Shown here piece after piece: positions 50,966 through 63,133 of a stretch of 64,000 nucleotides of DNA (position 1 is its first letter; each line of letters starts with the position of its first letter). The notes under the pieces are model-generated. The model had not been told where the DNA came from, did no database searches, and saw only the letters and a list, made by a program, of their open reading frames with translations. The DNA lies in assembly GCA_025642065.1 (NCBI GenBank), contig JAODUP010000455.1:239501-303500 (forward strand). Reading direction: 5' to 3'. The stretch is from Paralvinella palmiformis (Eukaryota > Annelida > Polychaeta > Terebellida > Alvinellidae). Both the position numbers and the translations under genes were made by a program.

Positions 50966-51952
50966 TGACCAATGCAGAATCTAAACAACTCAACATTTAT
51001 CCACTGAGGTTGATCCTGCTGTTTGCGTGTACGCCTACTTTTTGGGTTCTTAACCGCTTTGATCTGGTATGTACATCGAACACGAAGTGAAAATATCCAA
51101 TTCCCATATTTGTTGTTCTTTTTCTAAAGAATAGAAGCAGATATTGGAATGTTTTGATTTCTAAATGCCGTGAACCACATAATCAATGCCGCTTCAACAT
51201 AACTAAGTAAGCTTAGTAGTTCTTATGCGTTTACACGCCGATGCAAAATGTTCATCAACTTTCCTGGAGGTATTCTTGTTTTTCAATCACGCTGAAACCA
51301 TGCTACATGGAACGCTTGTCTTCATCAAGAGCTTGTAGTTTTGTGTTAATATATATTGGTTTACTCTTGTTAGGGTAGACACTGTAGTGTATTCTGTAAG
51401 GAAATCATCTATAGTTAAACACGTTTGTAAGCCAATCCAAATTTAGCAGTTCGTAGTTATCCCAGGTTTTTTACAATGACCAAAAGACAAGTTGACAATA
51501 GGTATACTACAATTTGAAGTGAGCTAACAAAGTAATTTTGTAGGATTAAATAAGTCACATTGCCAGGGAATATAGCTTAGAGAATATAATATATGGTATA
51601 TTTTTTCTTCCATGATTGTTTTCATTGTCCAATAAGCAACTTTCCTAATAACATCTGTTTTGTGGCTACCAGTTATATTTTAACCACTTGATGCTTACAC
51701 TGGCAACTTTTGTTGAGAAAGTTTGGAGACTTATTTTATGAACGTTTCACGTATATTCAAATATATAAAATCATTACTGAATATTTTGGCAGATTTGGTT
51801 GCCAGTTGAAATAGTTGTAGTATTAATAGTACTAGTTGTACTGATAATAATATTAATGCAGATTTAATCAAACGCTCTTGAAAGAGGACAATAATACGCA
51901 ATCTACTAAAAAAAAGAATGTTTACCTGAAAACACAAAAATTAGCTCGGTAC

Positions 51953-52105
51953 TATTTCTCAAATTTCTATGGCCCTATCAATATCGGGATGTTTCTTGTA
52001 GGTAATTTAATGGGTTTTTTTTATAGATTTTACTGTTTCTCAAATTCCTATGGCCCTATCAATGTCGGGATGTTTCTTGTAAGTAATTTAATGGGTTTTT
52101 TTACA
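51953..52105. repeat. Two-unit tandem duplication, period about 76 bp
   Basis: TTTCTCAAATT/CCTATGGCCCTATCAAT, GTCGGGATGTTTCTTGTAGG-like sequence and TAATTTAATGGGTTTTTTT occur twice in a row with few differences. An open frame (51878-52267) spans it but has no recognisable homology. Confidence 0.8.
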
Positions 52106-52529
52106 TTTTCGATAATACACAATTATCCATATTATTTCCTGTTTGTGCATCTGGGATTGGTACTTTTTAAATATATTTTAAGTATAATTCGGTTCGTGTC
52201 ATATATGGGCCACCATGGGTTATATTTTGACTGCTCACATTTTAATGCTGTAGGGGATATCCAATAACAGTTGTGAATTACCTCTGAAGGACTACAGTCC
52301 AACATATCTATCCTACGGTGTACTTCTGGACAGCTTCCAACAGTTGAGTGTTGATCATGGTGAGGAGAGCCAATGATGAATGGTATGCTTTCTTATGTTT
52401 CAGATTGGGTCTCAGGAGTTATGAATTTGTAATATTATAATTATTGGTATATGACCGCATTTGTGATTTATGCTGTAATATCCTAATATTATCATTATAT
52501 TTTTTACCGTTTAATGCCATGTGATGGAT

Positions 52530-52680
52530 ACGCTTAGTAGCGCAGACCTTCAGGTCGTGGGATAGAATCCGACTGTTGCGTGTCTCTATTGGGTGTTTCA
52601 CGAAAAGGGTTTGACATAATAATCTAAATTGCCCATGATGTATACCATCGTTCCAAGTCCCTGGTGAGGCCAACATCGAA
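52530..52680 (+). repeat. tRNA-derived SINE, family 3
   Basis: GATGGATACGCTTAGTAGCGC (A-box region) and GTGGGATAGAATCCGAC (B box), followed by TATTGGGTGTTTCACGAAAAGGG. Related to 58660-58810. Confidence 0.5.
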
Positions 52681-53149
52681 GCTGTCTTTCACTCATTTAA
52701 TATATTTATCTTGATCTATTGATTGATTTATTGATTGGGGTATTATTGGCAATATTCATGATAAACGATGGAATACAAACTATTTTCAGACTGAGAAAAG
52801 CTCTACTAAATCGTCTTATGGACAACACACCCTGATTATCCACGTGTGACTTTAGAACAATAGCCTTTTTGTTCTACAATATGTAGCTCGGGTTTTCTTC
52901 CAACTGTTCTAACAATATCTCCTGCCGAATGTCCTTCATTTCTATAAGGCAATCAATCCACCATGAGCAGGAACCTAATCATTATTTGCAATTAAATCCC
53001 AAACGCGTTACCAACCAACCAAATAGTGCAGGTAACCGTAAATATACACACTCGCACACACATGTGAGCCATCAAAAGTGAATACTTGCCTAAATGTACA
53101 ACTAACTGAAGGTTATCAGGCACGCTGAGAACAATGTATGTGGGAAATG

Positions 53150-54674
53150 TAACAATGTAATATCCACGATGAGGCTGCATCCCGCTATGAAGTCATCGGA
53201 GCTAAATAGGACGTTACTACGTATAAAGCTTTCTACGACCCGACTGCCCGTCAACATTATGTGATATGTCAACAAACCTGTCCATGGCGCCAATATCGTT
53301 TTGGCGATATTTCCCGATTTCCGGCTTCATGTCTGTGTGTCACCAGATAAATATGTGTTTCGAGGGCAGTTCTCGGTATGCGGTCTGAACCAGGCTCGGG
53401 GACAAAACCGCAGGTACATCGCTAATTACTTTGTGAATAATTGATGAAGAACGTCCACAGAGAGGGGTGTATCCGTTCTATTTGTATTGCGGGCGTCAGT
53501 ACGCAGCTGGCCTTGACTTGGCATCGGGAACAATGTTCGCTGTTAGAACAGCACCATCGATAGTGATAGAGTCCCCGGCGCCTGTGCCAGACCCGGAAAG
53601 ACACACACACCAGCCTGGCGACTAAAATCGTACAAATAGATGTGAATTGTTAGAGATGATCAATAAATAATGACAATAATACGAGCAAATAAAACGATTA
53701 TGTTCTGATGTCGATGTGTCCAAGTGAAATAAAACCTGCATAATGGAATTTTTTTATAGTGACTCGGCGTGTATATATCATGGACGCGTAAAGTGGTTTA
53801 CGTTGCGGTTTTAATTACATAATGGATGGCAGTTACAATAGCCGCAGGTGAACGGGCTTTATGATGTGAGCCGAGTTTTATAAACTATGATCCCTATAAA
53901 TCATCGTATTCACTATAGTCGACTATACCCTAAATGACAAACACCTAACGCACTTCTGAACGTCCTACGCAATAACGTGGAAAGAGTGCTATGTAAATGT
54001 GGTATACTAAATAAATAATTACCTAAACTCGTACTATTGACTTGGCCCATATATCTATTGGCATGACGTTGGAGTTGACATTAATCTTGAAACGCGGAAC
54101 TGCTAACTCTCTTCACAAAAAGCTGATGGAGAGATAAAAGGGCGATAGACTTTTATGTGATTACACATGGCGTGAGTGAGTGAGTGAGTGAGTGAGTGAA
54201 GAGCGAACGAAGGCGAGTTGTCCTCGGCGCCTACGCATTATTTGTAAAACGTTTACAGCTATTAAAGATTGGTCACGTCGTCGTTTCAGAGACTCGTTCA
54301 ATGTACTGGCGCATATATCGATCTTTTACTCTGACGCTGAGCTTCGGTCACATTCTGGAACAGAGAAGTTACGCTCCGTCCCATTTGCACCCGTCGAGTT
54401 GTCATCGATATGCCGGAACTGGATGAGATATTCGCCAGTCCCGATAATTAGCCAATCAGATCAGATTCCTGCTGGACGTCGGGTTCCTTGCCATGGCACC
54501 GAGGTGGAACTTAAGAGCGTTAGTGGCAAATTGTCGATGGTAAGGGCAGTTGTTTATCGCGTGATTGGTCGAAGTGCGAAAATTGACCAACGGGCGACAA
54601 CAGCTGAAGAGGAAGTCCAAAGTTGTAGGACGGAAATGACCATGGTAAACAGATAACAAAGATGTTTAACAAGG
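53150..54674 (+). promoter_or_regulatory. CpG/GC-richer stretch, candidate promoter and 5' leader of the receptor gene
   Basis: CG dinucleotides, rare elsewhere in the window, become frequent here (for example GGCGCCAATATCG, CCCCGGCGCCTG, ACGTCGTCGTTTC). A GTGA microsatellite sits at 54174-54199. A 154-codon frame (54192-54656) is open just upstream of the receptor ATG. It has no recognisable domain and overlaps open frames on the other strand, so I treat it as leader or promoter sequence. No TATA box or TSS can be fixed. Confidence 0.4.
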
Positions 54675-54981
54675 ATGCCGACAATAAACATGGACGTGCT
54701 CAGATGCTGGCAGTTTCTTGTCACCATTGGTTTGCTGGTTGAGACGGCTCCGTCAGGTGCAGCGAATTTTACGATAGGTAAGTATTGAAAATTTCCCCTC
54801 GTTTTGTTGTGCTTGTTCAGACACAGTTCAAATGGCAAATATATCATATTATACTTAATAGTATGAACTTTTCATGTAACAGTAACAAATCTATCACTTA
54901 ATGAAGTTTTGTCTGCTTCATGCCGTAAATAGTTAATTGGTTTGCGACTAATTTTATAAATGGTGCCGTGCTCACATAAAA

Positions 54982-55032
<51 letters not shown>

Positions 55033-56652
55033 TAGTGACACGGTTATATTAACGTACCAAATATATACCCGATGTCATGTTTGGAAAAAGGCCTTCGTTT
55101 TACTTTAATAACAATGATATCTATTTAACTAGAACAATGGTTGATTCATATTGGGAAAGGATCATTTTTTCGTCACTCTTTAATCCACCCTCCAACATAA
55201 TTGTTCATACCTCTTTCTCGATACAAAGTACAATATATCATAACAAAATGCTTGTCGAGATGCCTATTTATTACTAGTCTATGCTAATAATGTATTAATA
55301 CTTATAAACCGAGCCTTTATAGAAAGTCATTCCGGCAGTAGCGTATATTGCTTACCATATAAATTATTCTATTCATTATTTCATTATTGTTGAATCAAGT
55401 ACTGTAAATGGGCGTCTAAACAGTTCCAGCCGTCACCGAGGGAGTTGTCACTCCGTCTTTAAGTGGGTCGCCCCTTTCCTGAGATAAATTGGCTCTATTC
55501 TCACAATGTGCAGAAATGTAAAATTGTTGACCGTATTATCTTTAGTCTGTTGACTAAACCTTTTCCTGGCAATACGTCAACCCGAAAAAGGTTATCGCTA
55601 GAATATTATTTAATATTTATGGAAAATGACAAGTTAAGTACGACAACTTTTAGCTATCAAATGAATGAATATTATGAACATGTTATAGAAACAAAGACGG
55701 TTATACATAATTTTATTTATCATAAAACAATTAGAATGTTTATAATCTTGTATGGACATGAAGTATCTGTCCGTTTACCAGTAGAATACTCATGGTAGAA
55801 TAAATATTTCCGGGCATCAACGTGTAACTTTATTATATCGTATATCATAGTTTATGCTATTTATCCAGTTTTAGCATCTGTTCTGACTGACTATATTTGT
55901 GACCCAAAAAATACTAAAACATATGTTTTTTTTTTTAAATTGTAACAAATCAAGTATCAAAACCAGTAATCGTCAATTAACAAACAAGATTCTTTGGAAG
56001 TGAACCTTTTCTAGTCCTATTTTCGATTTGTTTTTAAATATTGAAGACTTCACAATTAAAGCTCAGTTTGTTGTAAACAAATGTAACGCCATCAGTTAAT
56101 CAATACCAGTCTAATTGGCCTATCAATTAACTCTCCCTGGATGGGTTAAGACAGTGAGCTACTCTAATTAATTTGTCACTTAATTTTCCAAACCATCTAA
56201 CACAAGACTGTTATTGTTAAATAATTGAATCCAGAACAATACCTACATCAGGCTAGCACGATCAATACATTAACATCTGGTTGCAGCAGCCAATAAACAT
56301 TATACACCGAGCAAATACTCAATTGATGAGCTAAAACGGTGGGAGAGATTTTTGAATGGATGCTTTGTTATGTGACCTTTGGCTAACACGAAGTCTATCC
56401 TCTTCAGTTTCTTAAAATATTCTTAAAATATTCCTTCTACAATGTTTTCTATAAATGATATTGATCTTATCATTAGCTGTTTTCCTTCTTCAGGAGTACT
56501 GGTGAATCAGGAAGAACTCGTGGATGATTTAAATATCATAAAGAATTACATAAACAAACGTCAACTTTTAGGTGTTGGGCACACATTGGACTACACCGTT
56601 AATATCACCAAACGTATCGACACATTTGCTAATATGCGCAGTGGTATGTATA

Positions 56653-56712
<60 letters not shown>

Positions 56713-59700
56713 GTGAACCTCCACAAGCAGAATAGTTCCTTTATTTCTGTGATATTCCCATATTTTTCTTTCTTTTTAATTGTTTTTCGTCCAATCTCAT
56801 TTCTCGTGGTTCTTGTATGACTTGCACCCACTTGAACTCACTTGAGGGTAATATCCACCCAGTTTATACACGATATAACAACGATTGTATAAATAACTAT
56901 TTCTGGACCAGTGAATCCATACTTCATTCATCGATGTTGTTCACCGATGTAAAGGGGATCCGGATGTATTTTAACAATGTATCCCGATGTTATTAATAAT
57001 CCTAATTATTCTGTACCTGCTTACCTCATTTCAACCATTCATCGTATTTTGGGACGATTGTTAAACCTATTCTTGTCTAGCCGTGAATGTCCTGGATAGA
57101 ACTTAATACGCCGTAATATAATCTCTTCTGGATTGCATCCGTAGAATAATACCGTATTGTCTGATTCATAATTGTATTCGATTTGTTTCCAGTTTGTAAC
57201 CAGATAGAGCAGGGAATTATCGCGATCGTAGGCCCTTTGACCAGTACTGATACAAAGGCAGTGGCATCTGTATCCCAGGCTTTCAACATACCTCTAGTGG
57301 CACCTGTATCTACGGACCCATTGTTAGGTGCGTTAAAGGTTAATTGAAATGATTAGGAGAAATAAAAAGACGAATAAGGCATTAAACGGATTACTTCGAG
57401 CACTTGCTATATTATTTTTATCTCGGTCAATCCCGAATCTTGATAATCACCGAAAAGACTTAAATGGTATAATTTTTTTAAAGATTCATAAACAAAATAT
57501 ATTTTTAAAAGTATCTTATAGGTAGATAATATTTTGTTATCGTCACCTTCCGGTAACTGTTTGCTAGTGGATTTATCAATGACCACTTCCAAGAACAAAA
57601 GTACATTCCTCGAATCGGCAATTTCGTTTACTACCTGTGAGACAAGGATCACAGCTTCGATCTCGCATATAGATGGATTTATTCCTCAGCTCACAACATC
57701 GTGGGTGGGTGACCACGTTAAAAGACGCTGCCGTTTCCCTTGAATAAATTAGTAAATTTAAAAAAAGAAGGCGTAAAGCTCCCCTGAGGGTATAAACCGA
57801 GTAGTTTATATTCTGAGTAGGATTGTCATGGAAGAAATATTTTTGAATACAAAAATTAAAGGGTAAATTAATTTGTGGATTTAAATATTTTGTAGGAAAC
57901 TTCCATTTCAATTTTAATTCAAAATTGATCGATTCCAATTCCATTTTTTTTAAATAATCAATTCCAATTGCGGAATTGGAATTGATCATCAGATAACCAT
58001 CTAAAAAGGTCACATTGGTGATGTGGCTTTATTAACGGCATCAATGGGAGGACACGTTTTATTATTATGGTATTTATTTGAATTATTTCATCTCCAAAAT
58101 CTGAAGCGAGATCAATATCTAATCCCCGGAAGACCAACATCTAATCGAGAGTAGATCGAAACTAGTTCAATGGCAATAGACAAACTAAGATGAGTGATGA
58201 GTCGAGTGATTGTAAACAATGCCGAATTGAACACGATGACGAAACAGATTGATGAATGGAGAAGGATGGACGAAGACAACATAAATAAGATGAATCTACG
58301 TTTTAATTTCTGACTCTAATATACGGTGAACGAAGGACATATTTATAAACGTTTAAAAAATTACTTTTACTAATTTAGGTATCCATACTCAATATCCGAT
58401 GTTAATACGGATGATGGCTCCGGATTCTGTCCAGAGTATGGCTTTACTATCCATAGTCGAGCATTATGGATGGACAAAGATGGCTGTACTGACTTCAGAT
58501 TCTGATTATGGCAAGTATTTTCTGGTGTTTGTTTGTTTATATTGCATATAATACCTTTATGATTCGTTAATGGCCTGGACCTATTTGGTGTCCGGATTAG
58601 CTAGACGCCGAAATGAATAGTAGTCCCGATTCGATTATTAAAACCTATATCGTGGGATCTCCGATGGCTCAGTACTTGAAACGCTGCGCTGCAAACCTCT
58701 CCAGGTCGTAGGCTCGAATCCGGCTGATAACTGTGTTTGTGAGATTTATTTGTTTATGGTCTTTGCCCTAGCGCCGGGGTTAACCATCCTAAAACAACAA
58801 CAACAATAATTTATATCACACAATTACTTCTAAACATAAGTTACTACAAAGAGAGGCAGGTTTCAATTATTTCATCTCAATTTGAAAGTTGATGGCGTAC
58901 TTAATGTAAAGAAATTGTGCTATAATGGCAACACGAGACATTGACGCAACAAGCAGGACGAACGTGTGCAGTTAACTTGTAAGATAAGCCAACCGAGACC
59001 GCATCAAAAACACGATGTTCATTCAAACAATCGAAATAAGAATATTATTCAACAAAACGCATTGTCGTCTAGGAATTTCTAACCAGGTGTGACGTATAAT
59101 CGGGATGCGGATAAAGCTGTGCACTTTATGATGGTGTAAATATCCTATTATAAGTATAAAGATGACTGGATGAATAATGGAGAGAAAGGGTCCTCTTCTG
59201 GATGGGATATTAAGGCGCCAACTGTTGTCTAAATTTATTTTAAACATTACCCATATGCGCTAACTAGGACACAGAAAACTATAACTAAATGGATAACTAT
59301 TTGAAACAACACACCTTATCTAAAGCTGTCAGTTTCAATTGTTAATTTTTTCAATTGTCTAATTAATGAACTCATCGCACAATCCGGACTAAGTCAAGCT
59401 TCATTTTATTTACTACCCAGTCATCACATAAGCAAATTGAGTGGAATGCGAAGTCCGCCATCATCTGAGTTTTGACCCAATTATTGCATAGTGAATTATG
59501 AGTAATAATATGTCATAGTAGATAAAGTTATTCAAATGTTTTTTTTTTCATTTATCTCGTTCGCGCGATAATCAACACCTGACAGACTAAACCCCCTTCG
59601 TTTTAGTTAGCTATTAATCAATTATCGCATGCATACTAAAGCCAGACCAGTCGCTGTAAGTTACTGTTGACCGGGGCCTGTTTTATCCCGGTTGGACCTG

Positions 59701-60346
59701 TTGCTCCCAGTTGGGCCCCGCACCCAAGGAAGCCCCGTACTGGAGTAATCTATTCTAGTCTTGTGAAGTAAAGCTGCCTTCTAACGATGCCAAACATATT
59801 TAGGGTTGTCATGAACCAACATAAGCTTGCAAGCTAATGTTTATGTCTGTTGAATTGTTTATGACAGAATAGAGATTTGAATGAGATATTAGGCACAATA
59901 AGTTTCAACTGAAGTGAATTGAACTCTCTAGGCTTACACGTATGAAAGAAAGATAATCGTTTTTTATATTAAAATAATTTGTAGAAATCCCCCAAAGATA
60001 ATTTGTTTCCAACAATGCTGCTCGTTTACATTTATAAAAAATTCTAAACAAAAACTAAATTAATATATTTCACTAAAACAGACCTTGGCTGTGAACCTGG
60101 CGTCCCCATAAAATGTCCCCAGTTGGGCCCCGCAGCTCCTAAGGCCGGCTCTGCTGTTTACCATGTTACACCATAAGAATGTAACATATTACAAACACCT
60201 GACAGGCTTTGAATACAAATGGGGTGACTGGTGAACGGATGGATGGAAGGAAGGGTGGCTGGATCGATGGAAGGATGGATGGATCGATGGATGGATGGAT
60301 CGATCGATGGATCGATGGATGAACGGCCAGACAGATGATTGGCTGA

Positions 60347-60436
<90 letters not shown>

Positions 60437-60893
60437 ACCGACTGATCTGTTTATTAGTTAATTGAATATGTAATGAACTTCTATCTGTAACTGTTTTAGG
60501 AACAAATGGATTGCTAAAGTTCCAAGCCGAAGCCGAACACCGTAAATGGCGAGTGTTAACAGTACGAAGATTTTCAATGATTGACCAAAACTCAATTAAT
60601 GCCTATAGTCAACTGAAAGCCATCAAAGAAACCGGTTAGTGTAAACATAACAATTATAAAGATAATACTCCTACGTCATTGTTTCGGTAATTACAATTAT
60701 AGATCAACATTCTTCTACCTAACTCGGACCATTCTAATCCACGTAGTTTCGTAAATGAAAATGGAACTTATTCGGGCAAAATTTAGTGTGAACATAACAA
60801 CGAGATAAAATATAATTTTGCGAAAGAAACTCAACAAAAGGTCACCGAGTGTTAAACAAAAATTACATTTAGAAAATCTACAATTATACACAC

Positions 60894-60944
<51 letters not shown>

Positions 60945-61807
60945 ACAGGAGTACGTGTTGTGGTATTAAACTGTCTCGGATATTTTGGTTCTCAAATTTT
61001 AAAACAAGCGGCTGATTTGGGAATGACAGCATCTGGCTGGGCTTGGCTAGTAACGGACGGTATCACGATTAAGGTAAATGGAGAAATTGATGCGTTCGGG
61101 TGTTGGCTGGAGTTAATTCAATAATATATATGTTTCTCAGTACGGATAGGAAATAGATAAATTATTACTTTGAACCCATGATCCTTGTTACTTAAACTGA
61201 TTTTTACTAGAAAAGGAGAAAAGGTACGTTTAGTCACGTAATTGTTTGTATCAATTTGTTATATAATTTGTATCCCATTTTTATAACAGTTAATTATGGA
61301 TCAAAAGTTAATGCCGCAATCAAAAATTACATCATTAATTCGCTGTTATCATTCATTGATATATTCCCACTTCAACTAAATTATAATTGAAAATATATTC
61401 ATGTGGTGACACCGAATCACCGTATTTGTGTTCAATGAGATCGTTATTGTCTATCAGCTACTGATGTATCGTAATTAATGGCCAGGATTATAGAACAGAG
61501 AACGGTACAGTACCGGATTATATGCGCGGTTTGTTGGGTACCAAGCCCGTGTCTGATAAAGGCGTTCTCTGGTCGGATATATCAGATTTATGGAAGAGTA
61601 ACACAACTGCAGCACATATGGATGAAACAAGGAACACACAGGTTGGTACTGTAAGCTAACGATAGCACGGACTGCATTCTGATCAATTGTACACAGACAG
61701 GAACACCCCCCCCCCACACACAGACACACACAAACACACATATACACACACACACAATTACATAGGCTCGCACATTGTTTACTGAACTTAGTACGACAAC
61801 CCATATT

Positions 61808-61851
<44 letters not shown>

Positions 61852-62137
61852 TTAAAATAGTAAAATCTCGCGTATACCCGTCATGGGATATATCTCAGTT
61901 ATATGAATGACTTTGTATTTGTAATGATCTCCCTAAAATGGTAGACGCTGCCAGGTTATCTAATGGACTCGGTTCTCATGGTAGCCTACGCCGTGTCCGA
62001 TATGATCGCAGACCGTGGAATATCCAACCTCATGGCTGAGTCAATGACCTGTGCTGACCAACCTTCAGAGATATGGTTAGGAGGCAGTCAACTACTTCAT
62101 TATATGGCTATGGTTAGTAGATATAGGAGGTTCTCTA

Positions 62138-62188
<51 letters not shown>

Positions 62189-63133
62189 TAATGGAGTAGT
62201 ATTGATCAACAATTAATGGATGTATGTTTAATGTATACTTGAGTGGGCATAGGCCGCTGTCCCTATAACAAAGTACGAATTGCATGCATCTTTACTGATA
62301 TAGTCGATCTTTATTTACAATCAGTTATTCTATCATCCGATGGACATTGTTTATAGGTAAACAAGAACGGTGTGTCATCTAGAATTGCCTTCAACTCCCA
62401 GCTCTATCCTAGAAATCCTGTCTATGACATTGTTAGCCTTACAAAGGATGGATGGCTGCAGGTATTAATGTTAATTCATTTTCTGTTGGGGTGGAGGTGG
62501 GGTGGCGTTATATGAGACTGCGAGTGAATCAGTGTGGGTGTATTATGATTTTGAATACACACCTTATATTTACATAAAGGCACTGGTTCAAAGTACTACA
62601 ATCTGCACATCATCCCGTTTAGGCTATTTCTCAAGATAGCGGACATAAAGGGTAGTAGTCTTTCATAGCTTGTAAATAAAAATTAGCATAATCATTGTAG
62701 TACAAGTATTTAGAAACTACAAAACCTGTAGTTTCTTAATACTTGTAGTACAAGTTACAACAAACAACAATAACCTGTAGTTCAGATATAAATTTTTCTG
62801 CACTAAAAGCTTCGACACCACAGTGTTTTACATCAGCATTTCACCGATTGCAATATATAGATACCGTATTCGACGTATTAAGCACACACCCAACTTTTTC
62901 AGCAACGGCTTTGGGATAGAGAGATCAACAAACAAGAAGTTTTAGGGATAATATAGCACATTCTTAGCAATCTCTCACAACTAATATATATGGCAGTGTT
63001 TAAAGTACATTCATACAAAGTGCCAATCAGATGTGTTTGTTTTTTTAGAGTGGCCGCCACCTACGAAAAGTTTATCAAGTTATCAATATTCTTGGAGAGA
63101 AACTTCTGGATTTCAAAACCATAAATAAGAACG
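54675..63133 (+). CDS. Receptor with ANF/periplasmic-binding-type ligand domain, probable ionotropic glutamate receptor (N-terminal part)
   Basis: Exons: 54675-54777, 56494-56643, 57193-57327, 58379-58510, 60500-60634, 60949-61073, 61486-61641, 61945-62112, 62357-62461, 63049-63133, then off the window. 431 codons are seen. A signal peptide (hydrophobic [10 protein letters not shown], small residues SGA) precedes a bilobed ligand domain: IGVLVNQ, then [73 protein letters not shown], a GLLGTKP strand, and [17 protein letters not shown]-glycosylation sequons include NFT, NIT, NGT and NTT. The fold and motif order fit the amino-terminal domain of iGluRs, with [10 protein letters not shown] and GLLGTKP recalling plant GLR/NMDA-like rather than AMPA/kainate forms. 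Class C GPCRs or receptor guanylate cyclases remain possible because the ligand-binding S1/S2, pore or kinase-like parts are not in view. Start: ATG 54675, with a second in-frame ATG at 54690. Intron 4 has a GC donor. Confidence 0.72.
54985..55030. repeat. (TA)n microsatellite
   Basis: About 23 TA units in receptor intron 1. The rest of intron 1 (to 56493) shows no other recognisable feature. Confidence 0.95.
56654..56712. repeat. (TA)n(GA)n microsatellite next to an exon 2 donor
   Basis: The tract begins about 10 bp after the GTATGT donor at 56644: about 18 TA units, then about 11 GA units. Confidence 0.95.
57785..57987 (-). repeat. GGAATTGA/palindromic-core dispersed repeat, copy 4 (inverted, truncated)
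   Basis: On the minus strand: GGAATTGATTATTTAAAAAA, GGAAGTTTCC-type sequence, ATCCACAAATTAATTTACCC, ATTTCTTCCATGACAATCCT, ACTCGG. It stops inside the inverted core. Receptor intron 3. Confidence 0.7.
58660..58815 (+). repeat. tRNA-derived SINE, family 3
   Basis: GATGGCTCAGTACTTGAAACG (A-box region) and GTAGGCTCGAATCCGGC (B box), a short body GCGCCGGGGTTAACCATCCT, and an (AAC)n tail. Receptor intron 4. Confidence 0.7.
60236..60434. repeat. (GATG)n block followed by (TA)n tract
   Basis: GGAT/GATG/GATC units from 60236 to about 60322, then an almost pure TA tract from 60350 to 60434 with one TATTATAT break. Receptor intron 4, about 65 bp before exon 5. Confidence 0.95.
60897..60941. repeat. 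(TA)n microsatellite abutting the exon 6 acceptor
   Basis: About 22 TA units end directly in TTTTACAG, the acceptor at 60948. The tract takes the place of most of the usual pyrimidine stretch and probably contains the branch site. Confidence 0.95.
61810..61849. repeat. (TA)n microsatellite
   Basis: About 20 TA units in receptor intron 7; a CA/CACCCCCC tract lies at 61700-61755. Confidence 0.95.
62142..62184. repeat. (GA)n microsatellite after the exon 8 donor
   Basis: About 21 GA units beginning 29 bp after the GTTAGT donor at 62113. Confidence 0.95.
62698..62750. repeat. Near-perfect hairpin in receptor intron 9
   Basis: TACAAGTATTTAGAAACTAC pairs with GTAGTTTCTTAATACTTGTA (one mismatch), with a loop of about 8 bases (AAAACCT plus edge). 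It could be the core of a small transposon or simply a hairpin. Confidence 0.6.

Larger units (their letters stand above)
48926..53150. other. Intergenic region between RALBP1 and the receptor gene
   Basis: AT-rich; no supported exon. It holds the GGAATTGA element (49406-49760), TA tracts, a degraded SINE (50650-50720), the minisatellite (50718-50965), the 76-bp duplication (51953-52105) and a SINE (52530-52680). Confidence 0.55.
58511..60499 (+). other. GC-AG intron in the receptor gene (intron 4)
   Basis: Exon 4 must end ...GATTATG|GCAAGT (58510/58511) and join GAACAAATGG at 60500 in phase 1. The next GT-type choice (CTGGTG) is phase 0 and hits TAA within six codons of exon 5. GCAAGT is the standard strong GC-donor consensus. 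Protein continuity ([13 protein letters not shown]) supports it. Confidence 0.85.

Noticed and set aside
51878..52267. 129-codon hydrophobic open frame
   Set aside because: It spans a 76-bp tandem duplication in AT-rich sequence, has no recognisable domain, and its hydrophobicity is that of TTT/ATT-rich DNA.
56442..56735. Open frame extending past exon 2 of the receptor
   Set aside because: Only 56494-56643 is exon; the rest is intron read through the TA/GA microsatellite.
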